Made by a program: the position numbers and the translations under genes. Below, piece by piece: positions 10,741 to 20,970 of a stretch of DNA of 64,000 nucleotides. This DNA comes from Polytrichum commune (lineage: Eukaryota; Streptophyta; Polytrichopsida; Polytrichales; Polytrichaceae): NCBI GenBank assembly GCA_950295325.1, contig OX485806.1, positions 46,185,169 through 46,249,168 on the forward strand, given 5' to 3'. Under the pieces are notes generated by a model. It had not been told where the DNA came from, searched no databases, and worked only from the letters and a program-made list of their open reading frames with translations. Every line of letters begins with the position of its first letter. The stretch's first letter is position 1.

Positions 10741-12660
10741 TGAAGGTTCTCATACACTCAAGTCAGCACCTTTCCACTCCAAAGCTAAGCCAAATAACTA
10801 TATAACCATCCAAAAGCCAAAACTAAACCTTTTGGAACTCAAAACACCTCAAAGTTAGTTTTGAATGGATGGATCTCTCAAGTCAGCACCTTTCCACTCC
10901 AAAACTAAGCCAAATAACTACATAACCATCAAAAAGCCACAACTAAGCCTTTTGGAACTCAAAACACCTCAAAGTAAGCATAGAATGGATGGATCTCTCA
11001 AGTCAGCACCTTTCCACTCCAAAACTAAGCTTAATAACTATATAACCATCAAAAAGCCAAAACTAAGCCTTTTGGAACTCAAAACACCTCAAAGTTAGTT
11101 TTGAATGGATGGATCTCTCAAGTCAGCACCTTTCCACTCCAAAACTAAGCTTAATAACTAGATAACCATCAAAAAGCCACAACTAAGCCTTTTGGAACTC
11201 AAAACACCTCAAAGTAAGCATAGAATGGATGGATCTCTCAAGTCAGCACCTTTCCACTCCAAAACTAAGCTTAATAACTATATAACCATCAAAAAGCCAC
11301 AACTAAGCCTTTTGGAACTCAAAACACCTCAAAGTTAGCATAGAATGGATGGATCTCTCAAGTCAGCACCTTTCCACTCCAAAACTAAGCTTAATAACTA
11401 CATAACCATCAAAAAGCCACACCTAAGCCTTTTGGAACTCAAAACACCTCAAAGTTAGCATAGAATGGATGGATCTCTCAAGTCAGCACCTTTCCACTCC
11501 AAAACTAAGCTTAATAACTACATAACCATCAAAAAGCCACACCTAAGCCTTTTGGAACTCAAAACACCTCAAAGTTAGCATAGAATGGATGGATCTCTCA
11601 AGTCAGCACCTTTCCACTCCAAAACTAAGCTTAATAACTACATAACCATCAAAAAACCACACCTAAGCCTTTTGGAACTCAAAACACCTCAAAATAAGCA
11701 TAGAATGGATGGATCTCTCAAGTCAGCACCTTTCCACTCCAAAACTAAGCTTAATAACTACATAACCATCAAAAAGCCAAAACTAAGCCTTTTGGAACTC
11801 AAAACACCTCAAAGTTAGTCTTGAATGGATGGATCTCTCAAGTCAGCACCTTTCCACTCCAAAACTAAGCTTAATAACTATATAACCATCAAAAAGCCAC
11901 AACTAAGCCTTTTGGAACTCAAAACACCTCAAAGTTAGCATAGAATGGATGGATCTCTCAAGTCAGCACCTTTCCACTCCAAAACTAAGCCAAATAACTA
12001 CATAACCATCAAAAAGCCACACCTAAGCCTTTTGGAACTCAAAACACCTCAAAGTTAGCATAGAATGGATGGATCTCTCAAGTCAGCACCTTTCCACTCC
12101 AAAACTAACCTTAATAACTACATAACCATCAAAAAACCACACCTAAGCCTTTTGGAACTCAAAACACCTCAAAGTTAGCATAGAATGGATGGATCTCTCA
12201 AGTCAGCACCTTTCCACTCCAAAACTAAGCTTAATAACTACATAACCATCAAAAAACCACACCTAAGCCTTTTGGAACTCAAAACACCTCAAAATAAGCA
12301 TAGAATGGATGGATCTCTCAAGTCAGCACCTTTCCACTCCAAAACTAAGCTTAATAACTACATAACCATCAAAAAGCCAAAACTAAGCCTTTTGGAACTC
12401 AAAACACCTCAAAGTTAGTCTTGAATGGATGGATCTCTCAAGTCAGCACCTTTCCACTCCAAAACTAAGCCAAATAACTAGATAACCATCAAAAAGCCAC
12501 AACTAAGCCTTTTGGAACTCAAAACACCTCAAAGTTAGCATAGAATGGATGGATCTCTCAAGTCAGCACCTTTCCACTCCAAAACTAAGCTTAATAACTA
12601 CATAACCGTCAAAAAGCCACACCTAAGCGTTTTGGAACTCAAAACACCTCAAACCCTCAA
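10741..12660 (-). repeat. 120-bp tandem repeat, 16 units, in the copia leader
   Basis: Sixteen consecutive units of exactly 120 bp (1920 bp), recognisable by GGATGGATCTCTCAAGTCAG, CCTTTCCACTCC, ATAACCATCAAAAAGCCA and TTTTGGAACTCAAAACACC. The first unit and the end of the last are the most divergent. Units vary at a few sites, for example CAAATAACTA or TTAATAACTA, and AGTTAGCA, AGTAAGCA or AGTTAGTT. A multi-unit stretch at about 11580-11870 recurs almost exactly 600 bp (five units) later at about 12180-12470, so the array grew by multi-unit exchange. Because 120 is divisible by 3, short plus-strand frames remain open here; they are antisense to the element and not believable genes. Confidence 0.97.
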
Positions 12661-12879
12661 AATGCGAATCGATCTCACATAAACACTCAAGATACAATGA
12701 ACCTCAACCTAAGGTGTCCTCCGCGCTGGTCCAAGTGTCCAAAAATGCTCCAAGGCGCTCCAAAAGTGCTCCAAAACTCCAAAACTCCACCAAAAGCTTG
12801 AAACACCTCCAAATCGCCTCCGATCAGATCCGGCTCTCTCCTACCTCTTCCTAAGTTGATCTCTAAGCTCTAAAGCAAA
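12661..12879 (-). other. Unique 5' leader of the copia element
   Basis: About 220 bp between the tandem repeats and the primer-binding site. It is rich in short CTCCAAAA-type runs on the plus strand (about 12745-12810). No ORF or known motif was recognised. By position it would be the start of the untranslated leader and may hold the packaging signal. Confidence 0.6.
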
Positions 12880-12893
12880 GTGGGCCCATAACC
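12880..12893 (-). other. Primer-binding site matching the anticodon arm of initiator tRNA-Met
   Basis: The plus strand reads GTGGGCCCATAACC and abuts the 5' LTR at 12894. As I recall the plant initiator tRNA-Met sequence, these 14 bases equal nucleotides 27-40: the 5' side of the anticodon stem, the whole loop with the CAU anticodon, and two bases of the 3' stem. The usual plant copia site (TGGTATCAGAGC, complementary to the tRNA 3' end) is absent here. Drosophila copia and yeast Ty5 are primed by such a half-tRNA, cut in the anticodon arm. Use of that mechanism here is inferred from the match and its exact position. Confidence 0.85.
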
Positions 12894-13083
12894 TATTGAA
12901 ATGAGAGGAAGAAGCAAAGAGATCAGCGTAGGAAGCAAGAACACAATACACAATGGTTGCATACAATGGAGAGAGTGATTAGCTCCTCCCCTTATGCCTT
13001 TATTTATATGTATGGGTTAGGACCAGCGTAGACAACCCATATGGGACAATGTCACCGTTGCAACCTAACACTATCTTCCAATA
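12894..13083 (-). repeat. Copia 5' LTR (190 bp)
   Basis: Upstream LTR in the element's orientation, with termini TATTG...CAATA. It is identical to 6404-6593 apart from 13069. It should hold the promoter. At 190 bp it is short for a plant LTR. Confidence 0.96.
13001..13008 (-). promoter_or_regulatory. TATA box of the copia 5' LTR
   Basis: The minus strand reads TATAAATA (continuing AAAGG), a good plant TATA box about 76-83 bp into the LTR. The overlapping AATAAA could also act as the poly(A) signal of the 3' LTR. Assignment is by motif and position only. Confidence 0.6.
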
Positions 13084-13088
13084 AGGAT
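13084..13088. other. Target-site duplication AGGAT, right copy
   Basis: Matches 6399-6403 and is followed at once by the rest of the interrupted monomer (GCTGACTTAAATG). Confidence 0.95.
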
Positions 13089-16000
13089 GCTGACTTAAAT
13101 GTGGCTTACTTAGCTCTTCAATAAGGCTCAAAGTGTTGATTTTGTGGCTAACTGAGTAAGGGGCCTGACTTAAATGTGGCTTACTTAGCTCTTCAATAAG
13201 GCTCAAAGTGTTGTTTTTGTGGCTAACTGAGTAAGGGGCAGACTGAAATGTGGCTTAGTTAGGTCTTCCATTAGGCTCAAAGTGTTGTTTTTGTGGCTAA
13301 CTGAGTAAGGATGCTAACTTAAATGTGGCTTACTTAGCTCTTCAATAAGGCTCAAAGTGTTGATTTTGTGGCTAACTGAGTAAGGGGGCTGACTTAAATG
13401 TGGCTTACTTAGCTCTTCAATAAGGTTCAAAGTGTTGTTTTTGTGGCTAACTGAGTAAGGATGCTGACTTAAATGTGGCTTACTTAGCTCTTCAATAAGG
13501 CTCAAAGTGTTGTTTTTGTGGCTAACTGAGTAAGGGGCAGACTGAAATGTGGCTTAGTTAGGTCTTTCATTAGGCTCAAAGTGTTGTATTTGTGGCTAAC
13601 TGAGTAAGGATGCTGACTTAAATGTGGCTTACTTAGCTCTTCAATAAGGCTCAAAGTGTTGTTTTTGTGGCAAACTGAGTAAGGGGCAGACTGAAATGTG
13701 GCTTAGTTAGGTCTTGAATTAGGCTGAAAGTGTTGTTTTTCTGGCTAACTGAGTAAGGGGCAGACTTAAATGTGGCTTAGTTAGGTCTTCCATTAGGCTC
13801 AAAGTGTTGTTTTTCTGGCTAACTGAGTAAGGGGGCTAACTTAAATGTGGCTTACTTAGCTCTTCAATAAGGCTGAAAGTGTTGTTTTTGTGGCTAACTG
13901 AGTAAGCGGCAGACTTAAATTTGGCTTAGTTAGGTCTTCCATTAGGCTCAAAGTGTTGTATTTGTGGCTAACTGAGTAAGGATGCTGACTTAAATGTGGC
14001 TTACTTAGCTCTTCAATAAGGCTCAAAGTGTTGTTTTTGTGGCAAACTGAGTAAGGGGCAGACTGAAATGTGGCTTAGTTAGGTCTTGAATTAGGCTGAA
14101 AATGTTGTTTTTGTGGCTAACTGAGTAAGGGGCAGACTGAAATGTGGCTTAGTTAGGTCTTCCATTAGGCTCAAAGTGTTGTTTTTGTGGCTAACTGAGT
14201 AAGGATGCTAACTTAAATGTGGCTTACTTAGCTCTTCAATAAGGCTCAAAGTGTTGATTTTGTGGCTAACTGAGTAAGGGGGCTGACTTAAATGTGGCTT
14301 ACTTAGCTCTTCAATAAGGTTCAAAGTGTTGTTTTTGTGGCTAACTGAGTAAGGGGGCTGACTTAAATGTGGCTTACTTAGCTCTTCAATAAGGCTCAAA
14401 GTGTTGTTTTTCTGGCTAACTGAGTAAGGGGCAGACTGAAATGTGGCTTAGTTAGGTCTTACATTACGCTCAAAGTGTTGTTTTTGTGGGTAACTGAGTA
14501 AGGATGCTGACTTAAATGTGGCTTACTTAGCTCTTCAATAAGGCTCAAAATGTTGATTTTGTGGCTAACTGAGTAAGGGGGCTGACTTAAATGTGGCTCA
14601 CTTAGCTCTTCAATAAGGCTCAAAGTGTTGTTTTTGTGGCTAACTGAGTAAGGGGGCTGACTTAAATGTGGGTTACTTAGCTCTTCAATAAGGCTCAAAG
14701 TGTTGATTTTGTGGCTAACTGTGTAAGGTGGCTGACTTAAATGTGGCTTAGTTAGGTCTTGAATTAGGCTGAAAGTGTTGTTTTTCTGGCTAACTGAGTA
14801 AGGGGCAGACTTAAATGTGGCTTAGTTAGGTCTTCCATTAGGCTCAAAGTGTTGATTTTGTGGCTAACTGAGTAAGGGGGCTGACTTAAATGTGGCTTAG
14901 TTAGGTCTTCAATAAGGCTCAAAGTGTTGTTTTTCTGGCTAACTGAGTAAGGGGCTGACTTAAATGTGGCTTACTTAGCTCTTCAATAAGGCTCAAAGTG
15001 TTGTTTTTCTGGGTAACTTAGTAAGGATGCTGACTTAAATGTGGCTTATATAGCTCTTCAATAAGGCTCAAAGTGTTGTTTTTCTGGCTAACTGAGTAAG
15101 GGGCAGACTTAAATGTGGTTTTGTTAGGTCTTCCATTAGGCTCAAAGTGTTGTTTTTCTGGCTAACTGAGTAAGGGGGCTAACTTAAATGTGGCTTACTT
15201 AGCTCTTCAATAAGGCTGAAAGTGTTGTTTTTGTGGCTAACTGAGTAAGCGGCAGACTTAAATGTGGCTTAGTTAGGTCTTCCATTAGGCTCAAAGTGTT
15301 GTTTTTGTGGCTAACTGAGTAAGGATGCTGACATAAATGTGGCTTACTTAGCTCTTCAATAAGGCTGAAAGTGTTGTTTTTGTGGCTAACTGAGTAAGGA
15401 TGCTCACTTAAATGTGGCTTACTTAGCTCTTCAATAAGGCTCAAAGTGTTGTTTTTCTGCCTAACTGAGTAAGGGGGCTGACTTAAATGTGGCTTAGTTA
15501 GGTCTTGAATTAGGCTCAAAGTGTTGTTTTTCTGGCTAACTGAGTAAGGGGAAAACTTAAATGTGGCTTAGTTAGGTCTTCCATTAGGCTCAAAGTGTTG
15601 TTTTTCTGGCTAACTGAGTAAGGGGGCTAACTTAAATGTGGCTTACTTAGCTCTTCAATAAGGCTGAAAGTGTTGTTTTTGTAGCTAACTTAGTAAGCGG
15701 CAGACTTAAATTTGGCTTAGTTAGGTCTTCCATTAGGCTCAAAGTGTTGTTTTTGTGGCTAACTGAGTAAGGATGCTGACTTAAATGTGGCTTACTTAGC
15801 TCTTCAATAAGGCTGAAAGTGTTGTTTTTGTGGCTAACTCAGTAAGCGGCAGACTGAAATGTGGCTTAGTTAGGTCTTCCATTAGGCTCAAAGTGTTGTT
15901 TTTGTGGCTAACTGAGTAAGGGGGCTAACTTAAATGTGGCTTACTTAGCTCTTCAATAAGGCTGAAAGTGTTGTTTTTGTGGCTAACTGAGTAAGCGGCA

Positions 16001-17199
16001 GACTGAAATGTGGCTTAGTTAGGTCTTCCATTAGGCTCAAAGTGTTGTTTTTGTGGCTAACTGAGTAAGGATGCTAACTTAAATGTGGCTTACTTAGCTC
16101 TTCAATAAGGCTCAAAGTGTTGATTTTGTGGCTAACTGAGTAAGGGGGCTGACTTAAATGTGGCTTACTTAGCTCTTCAATAAGGCTCAAAGTGTTGTTT
16201 TTGTGGCTAACTTAGTAAGGGGGCTGACTTAAATGTGGCTTAGTTAGGTCTTGAATTAGGCTCAAAGTGTTGTTTTTCTGGCTAACTGAGTAAGGGGCAG
16301 ACTAAAATGTGGCTTAGTTAGGTCTTCCATTAGGCTCAAAGTGTTGATTTTGTGGCTAACTGAGTAAGGATGCTGACTTAAATGTGGCTTACTTAGCTCT
16401 TCAATAAGGCTCAAAGTGTTGATTTTGTGGCTAACTGAGTAAGGGGGCTGACTTAAATGTGGCTTAGTTAGGTCTTGAATTAGGCTCAAAGTGTTGTTTT
16501 TCTGGCTAACTGAGTAAGGGGCAGACTAAAATGTTGCTTAGTTAGGTCTTCCATTAGGCTCAAAGTGTTGTTTTTGTGGCTAACTGAGTAAGGATGCTGA
16601 CTTAAATGTGGCTTACTTAGCTCTTGAATAAGGCTCAAAGTGTTGATTTTGTGGCTAACTGAGTAAGGGGGCTGACTTAAATGTGGCTTACTTAGCTCCT
16701 CAATAAGGCTCAAAGTGTTGTTTTTGTGGCTAACTGAGTAAGGGGCAGACTGAGATGTGGCTTAGTTAGGTCTTCCATTAGGCTCAAAGTGTTGTTTTTG
16801 TGGCTAACTGAGTAAGGATGCTGACTTAAATGTGGCTTACTTAGCTCTTCAATAAGGCTCAAAGTGTTGATTTTGTGGCTAACTGAGTAAGGGGGCTGAC
16901 TTAAATGTGGCTTACTTAGCTCTTCAATAAGGCTCAAAGTGTTGTTTTTGTGGCTAACTGAGTAAGGGGCAGACTGAAATGTGGCTTGGTTAGGTCTTCC
17001 ATTAGGCTCAAAGTGTTGTTTTTGTGGCTAACTGAGTAAGGATGCTGACTTAAATGTGGCTTACTTAGCTCTTCAATAAGGCTCAAAGTGTTGTTTTTCT
17101 AGCTAACTGAGTAAGGGGGCTGACTTAAATGTGGCTTAGTTAGGTCTTGAATTAGGCTCAAAGTGTTGTTTTTCTGGCTAACTGAGTAAGGGGCAGACT

Positions 17200-20100
17200 T
17201 AAATGTGGCTTAGTTAGGTCTTCCATTAGGCTCAAAGTGTTGTTTTTCTGGCTAACTGAGTAAGGGGGCTAACTTAAATGTGGCTTACTTAGCTCTTCAA
17301 TAAGGCTGAAAGTGTTGTTTTTGTGGCTAACTGAGTAAGCGGCAGACTTAAATTTGGCTTAGTTAGGTCTTCCATTAGGCTCAAAGTGTTGTTTTTGTGG
17401 CTAACTGAGTAAGGATGCTGACTTAAATGTGGCTTACTTAGCTCTTCAATAAGGCTCAAAGTGTTGATTTTGTGGCTAACTAAGTAAGCGGGCTGACTTA
17501 AATGTGGCTAACTTAGCTCTTCAATAAGGCTCAAAGTGTTGTTTTTGTGGCAAACTGAGTAAGGGGCAGACTGAAATGTGGCTTAGTTAGGTCTTCCATT
17601 AGGCTCAAAGTGTTGTTTTTGTGGCTAACTGAGTAAGGATGCTGACTTAAATGTGGCTTACTTAGCTCTTCAATAAGGCTCAAAGTGTTGATTTTCTGGC
17701 TAACTGAGTAAGGGGGCTGACTTAAATGTGGCTTACTTAGCTCTTCAATAAGGCTCAAAGTGTTGATTTTGTGGCTAACTGAGTAAGGGGGCTGACTTAA
17801 ATGTGGCTTACTTAGCTCTTGAATAAGGCTCAAAGTGTTGATTTTGTGGCTAACTGAGTAAGGGGCAGACTGAAATGTGGCTTAGTTAGGTCTTCCATTA
17901 GGCTCAAAGTGTTGTTTTTGTGGCTAACTGAGTAAGGATGCTGACTTAAATGTGGCTTATTTAGCTCTTCAATAAGGCTCAAAGTGTTGATTTTGTGGCT
18001 AACTGAGTAAGGGGCAGACTTAAATGTGGCTTAGTTAGGTCTTCCATTAGGCTCAAAGTGTTGTTTTTCTGGCTAACTGAGTAAGGGGGCTAACTTAAAT
18101 GTGGCTTACTTAGCTCTTCAATAAGGCTGAAAGTGTTGTTTTTGTGGCTAACTGAGTAAGCGGCAGACTTAAATTTGGCTTAGTTAGGTCTTCCATTAGG
18201 CTCAAAGTGTTGTTTTTGTGGCTAACTGAGTAAGGATGCTGACTTAAATGTGGCTTACTTAGCTCTTCAATAAGGCTCAAAGTGTTGATTTTGTGGCTAA
18301 CTAAGTAAGCGGGCTGACTTAAATGTGGCTAACTTAGCTCTTCAATAAGGCTCAAAGTGTTGTTTTTGTGGCAAACTGAGTAAGGGGCAGACTGAAATGT
18401 GGCTTAGTTAGGTCTTCCATTAGGCTCAAAGTGTTGTTTTTGTGGCTAACTGAGTAAGGATGCTGACTTAAATGTGGCTTACTTAGCTCTTCAATAAGGC
18501 TCAAAGTGTTGATTTTGTGGCTAACTGAGTAAGGGGGCTGACTTAAATGTGGCTTACTTAGCTCTTCAATAAGGCTCAAAGTGTTGATTTTGTGGCTAAC
18601 TGAGTAAGGGGGCTGACTTAAATGTGGCTTACTTAGCTCTTGAATAAGGCTCAAAGTGTTGATTTTGTGGCTAACTGAGTAAGGGGCAGACTGAAATGTG
18701 GCTTAGTTAGGTCTTCCATTAGGCTCAAAGTGTTGTTTTTGTGGCTAACTGAGTAAGGATGCTGACTTAAATGTGGCTTACTTAGCTCTTCAATAAGGCT
18801 CAAAGTGTTGTTTTTGTGGCTAACTGAGTAAGGATGCTGACTTAAATGTGGCTTACTTAGCTCTTCAATAAGGCTCAAAGTGTTGATTTTGTGGCTAACT
18901 GAGTAAGGGGGCTGACTTAAATGTGGCTTACTTAGCTCTTCAATAAGGCTCAAAGTGTTGTTTTTGTGGCTAACTGAGTAAGGGGCAGACTGAAATGTGG
19001 CTTGGTTAGGTCTTCCATTAGGCTCAAAGTGTTGTTTTTGTGGCTAACTGAGTAAGGATGCTGACTTAAATGTGGCTTACTTAGCTCTTCAATAAGGCTC
19101 AAAGTGTTGTTTTTCTAGCTAACTGAGTAAGGGGGCTGACTTAAATGTGGCTTAGTTAGGTCTTGAATTAGGCTCAAAGTGTTGTTTTTCTGGCTAACTG
19201 AGTAAGGGGCAGACTTAAATGTGGCTTAGTTAGGTCTTCCATTAGGCTCAAAGTGTTGTTTTTCTGGCTAACTGAGTAAGGGGGCTAACTTAAATGTGGC
19301 TTACTTAGCTCTTCAATAAGGCTGAAAGTGTTGTTTTTGTGGCTAACTGAGTAAGCGGCAGACTTAAATTTGGCTTAGTTAGGTCTTCCATTAGGCTCAA
19401 AGTGTTGTTTTTGTGGCTAACTGAGTAAGGATGCTGACTTAAATGTGGCTTACTTAGCTCTTCAATAAGGCTCAAAGTGTTGATTTTGTGGCTAACTAAG
19501 TAAGCGGGCTGACTTAAATGTGGCTAACTTAGCTCTTCAATAAGGCTCAAAGTGTTGTTTTTGTGGCAAACTGAGTAAGGGGCAGACTGAAATGTGGCTT
19601 AGTTAGGTCTTCCATTAGGCTCAAAGTGTTGTTTTTGTGGCTAACTGAGTAAGGATGCTGACTTAAATGTGGCTTACTTAGCTCTTCAATAAGGCTCAAA
19701 GTGTTGATTTTGTGGCTAACTGAGTAAGGGGGCTGACTTAAATGTGGCTTACTTAGCTCTTCAATAAGGCTCAAAGTGTTGTTTTTGTGGCTAACTGAGT
19801 GAGGGGCAGACTGAAATGTGGCTTAGTTAGGTCTTCCATTAGGCTCAAAGTGTTGATTTTGTGGCTAACTGAGTAAGGATGCTGACTTAAATGTGGCTTA
19901 GTTAGGTCTTCCATTAGGCTCAAAGTGTTGTTTTTGTGGCTAACTGAGTAAGGATGCTGACTTAAATGTGGCTTACTTAGCTCTTCAATAAGGCTCAAAG
20001 TGTTGTTTTTGTGGCTAACTGAGTAAGGATGCTGACTTAAATGTGGCTTACTTAGCTCTTCAATAAGGCTCAAAGTGTTGATTTTGTGGCTAACTGAGTA

Positions 20101-20970
20101 AGGGGGCTGACTTAAATGTGGCTTACTTAGCTCTTCAATAAGGCTCAAAGTGTTGTTTTTGTGGCTAACTGAGTAAGGGGCAGACTGAAATGTGGCTTGG
20201 TTAGGTCTTCCATTAGGCTCAAAGTGTTGTTTTTGTGGCTAACTGAGTAAGGATGCTGACTTAAATGTGGCTTACTTAGCTCTTCAATAAGGCTCAAAGT
20301 GTTGTTTTTCTAGCTAACTGAGTAAGGGGGCTGACTTAAATGTGGCTTAGTTAGGTCTTGAATTAGGCTCAAAGTGTTGTTTTTCTGGCTAACTGAGTAA
20401 GGGGCAGACTTAAATGTGGCTTAGTTAGGTCTTCCATTAGGCTCAAAGTGTTGTTTTTCTGGCTAACTGAGTAAGGGGGCTAACTTAAATGTGGCTTACT
20501 TAGCTCTTCAATAAGGCTGAAAGTGTTGTTTTTGTGGCTAACTGAGTAAGCGGCAGACTTAAATTTGGCTTAGTTAGGTCTTCCATTAGGCTCAAAGTGT
20601 TGTTTTTGTGGCTAACTGAGTAAGGATGCTGACTTAAATGTGGCTTACTTAGCTCTTCAATAAGGCTCAAAGTGTTGATTTTGTGGCTAACTAAGTAAGC
20701 GGGCTGACTTAAATGTGGCTAACTTAGCTCTTCAATAAGGCTCAAAGTGTTGTTTTTGTGGCAAACTGAGTAAGGGGCAGACTGAAATGTGGCTTAGTTA
20801 GGTCTTCCATTAGGCTCAAAGTGTTGTTTTTGTGGCTAACTGAGTAAGGATGCTGACTTAAATGTGGCTTACTTAGCTCTTCAATAAGGCTCAAAGTGTT
20901 GATTTTGTGGCTAACTGAGTAAGGGGGCTGACTTAAATGTGGCTTACTTAGCTCTTCAATAAGGCTCAAA
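17200..20970. repeat. Higher-order repeat ladder: 821-bp and 1195-bp steps
   Basis: A distinctive run (monomers with AACTAAGTAAGCGGGC, ATGTGGCTAACTTAGC and GTGGCAAACTGAG) ends near 17560, 18380, 19570 and 20770. The steps are 821 bp (11 monomers), then 1195 bp (16 monomers) twice. The rare CTTGGTTAGG variant at 16985, 19001 and 20196 shows the same spacing (2016 = 821 + 1195, then 1195). Boundaries are approximate. Confidence 0.85.

Larger units (their letters stand above)
6404..13083 (-). mobile_element. Ty1/copia LTR retrotransposon, complete, 6680 bp
   Basis: Two 190-bp direct repeats (6404-6593 and 12894-13083) flank an internal region with one gag-pol frame whose domain order is gag, protease, integrase, reverse transcriptase, RNase H. 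That order defines Ty1/copia (Pseudoviridae). The element reads on the minus strand: 5' LTR at right, then primer-binding site, a 2.25-kb leader with 16 copies of a 120-bp repeat, the polyprotein, a polypurine tract, and the 3' LTR at left. A 5-bp target duplication flanks it. The LTRs differ at one position (T at 6579, C at 13069), so the insertion is recent. The polyprotein is open throughout but has a catalytic substitution in reverse transcriptase. I cannot assign a named copia lineage by eye. Confidence 0.97.

Noticed and set aside
10865-12418. Plus-strand 77-codon frames with 40-residue repeats (MDGSLKSAPFHSKTK-type)
   Set aside because: They follow the 120-bp period (40 codons), lie antisense in the leader of the copia element and have no independent support.
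12880-12893. A tRNA-Met gene fragment
   Set aside because: Only 14 bases match, and they sit exactly against the LTR edge, so a primer-binding site explains them; no cloverleaf surrounds the match.
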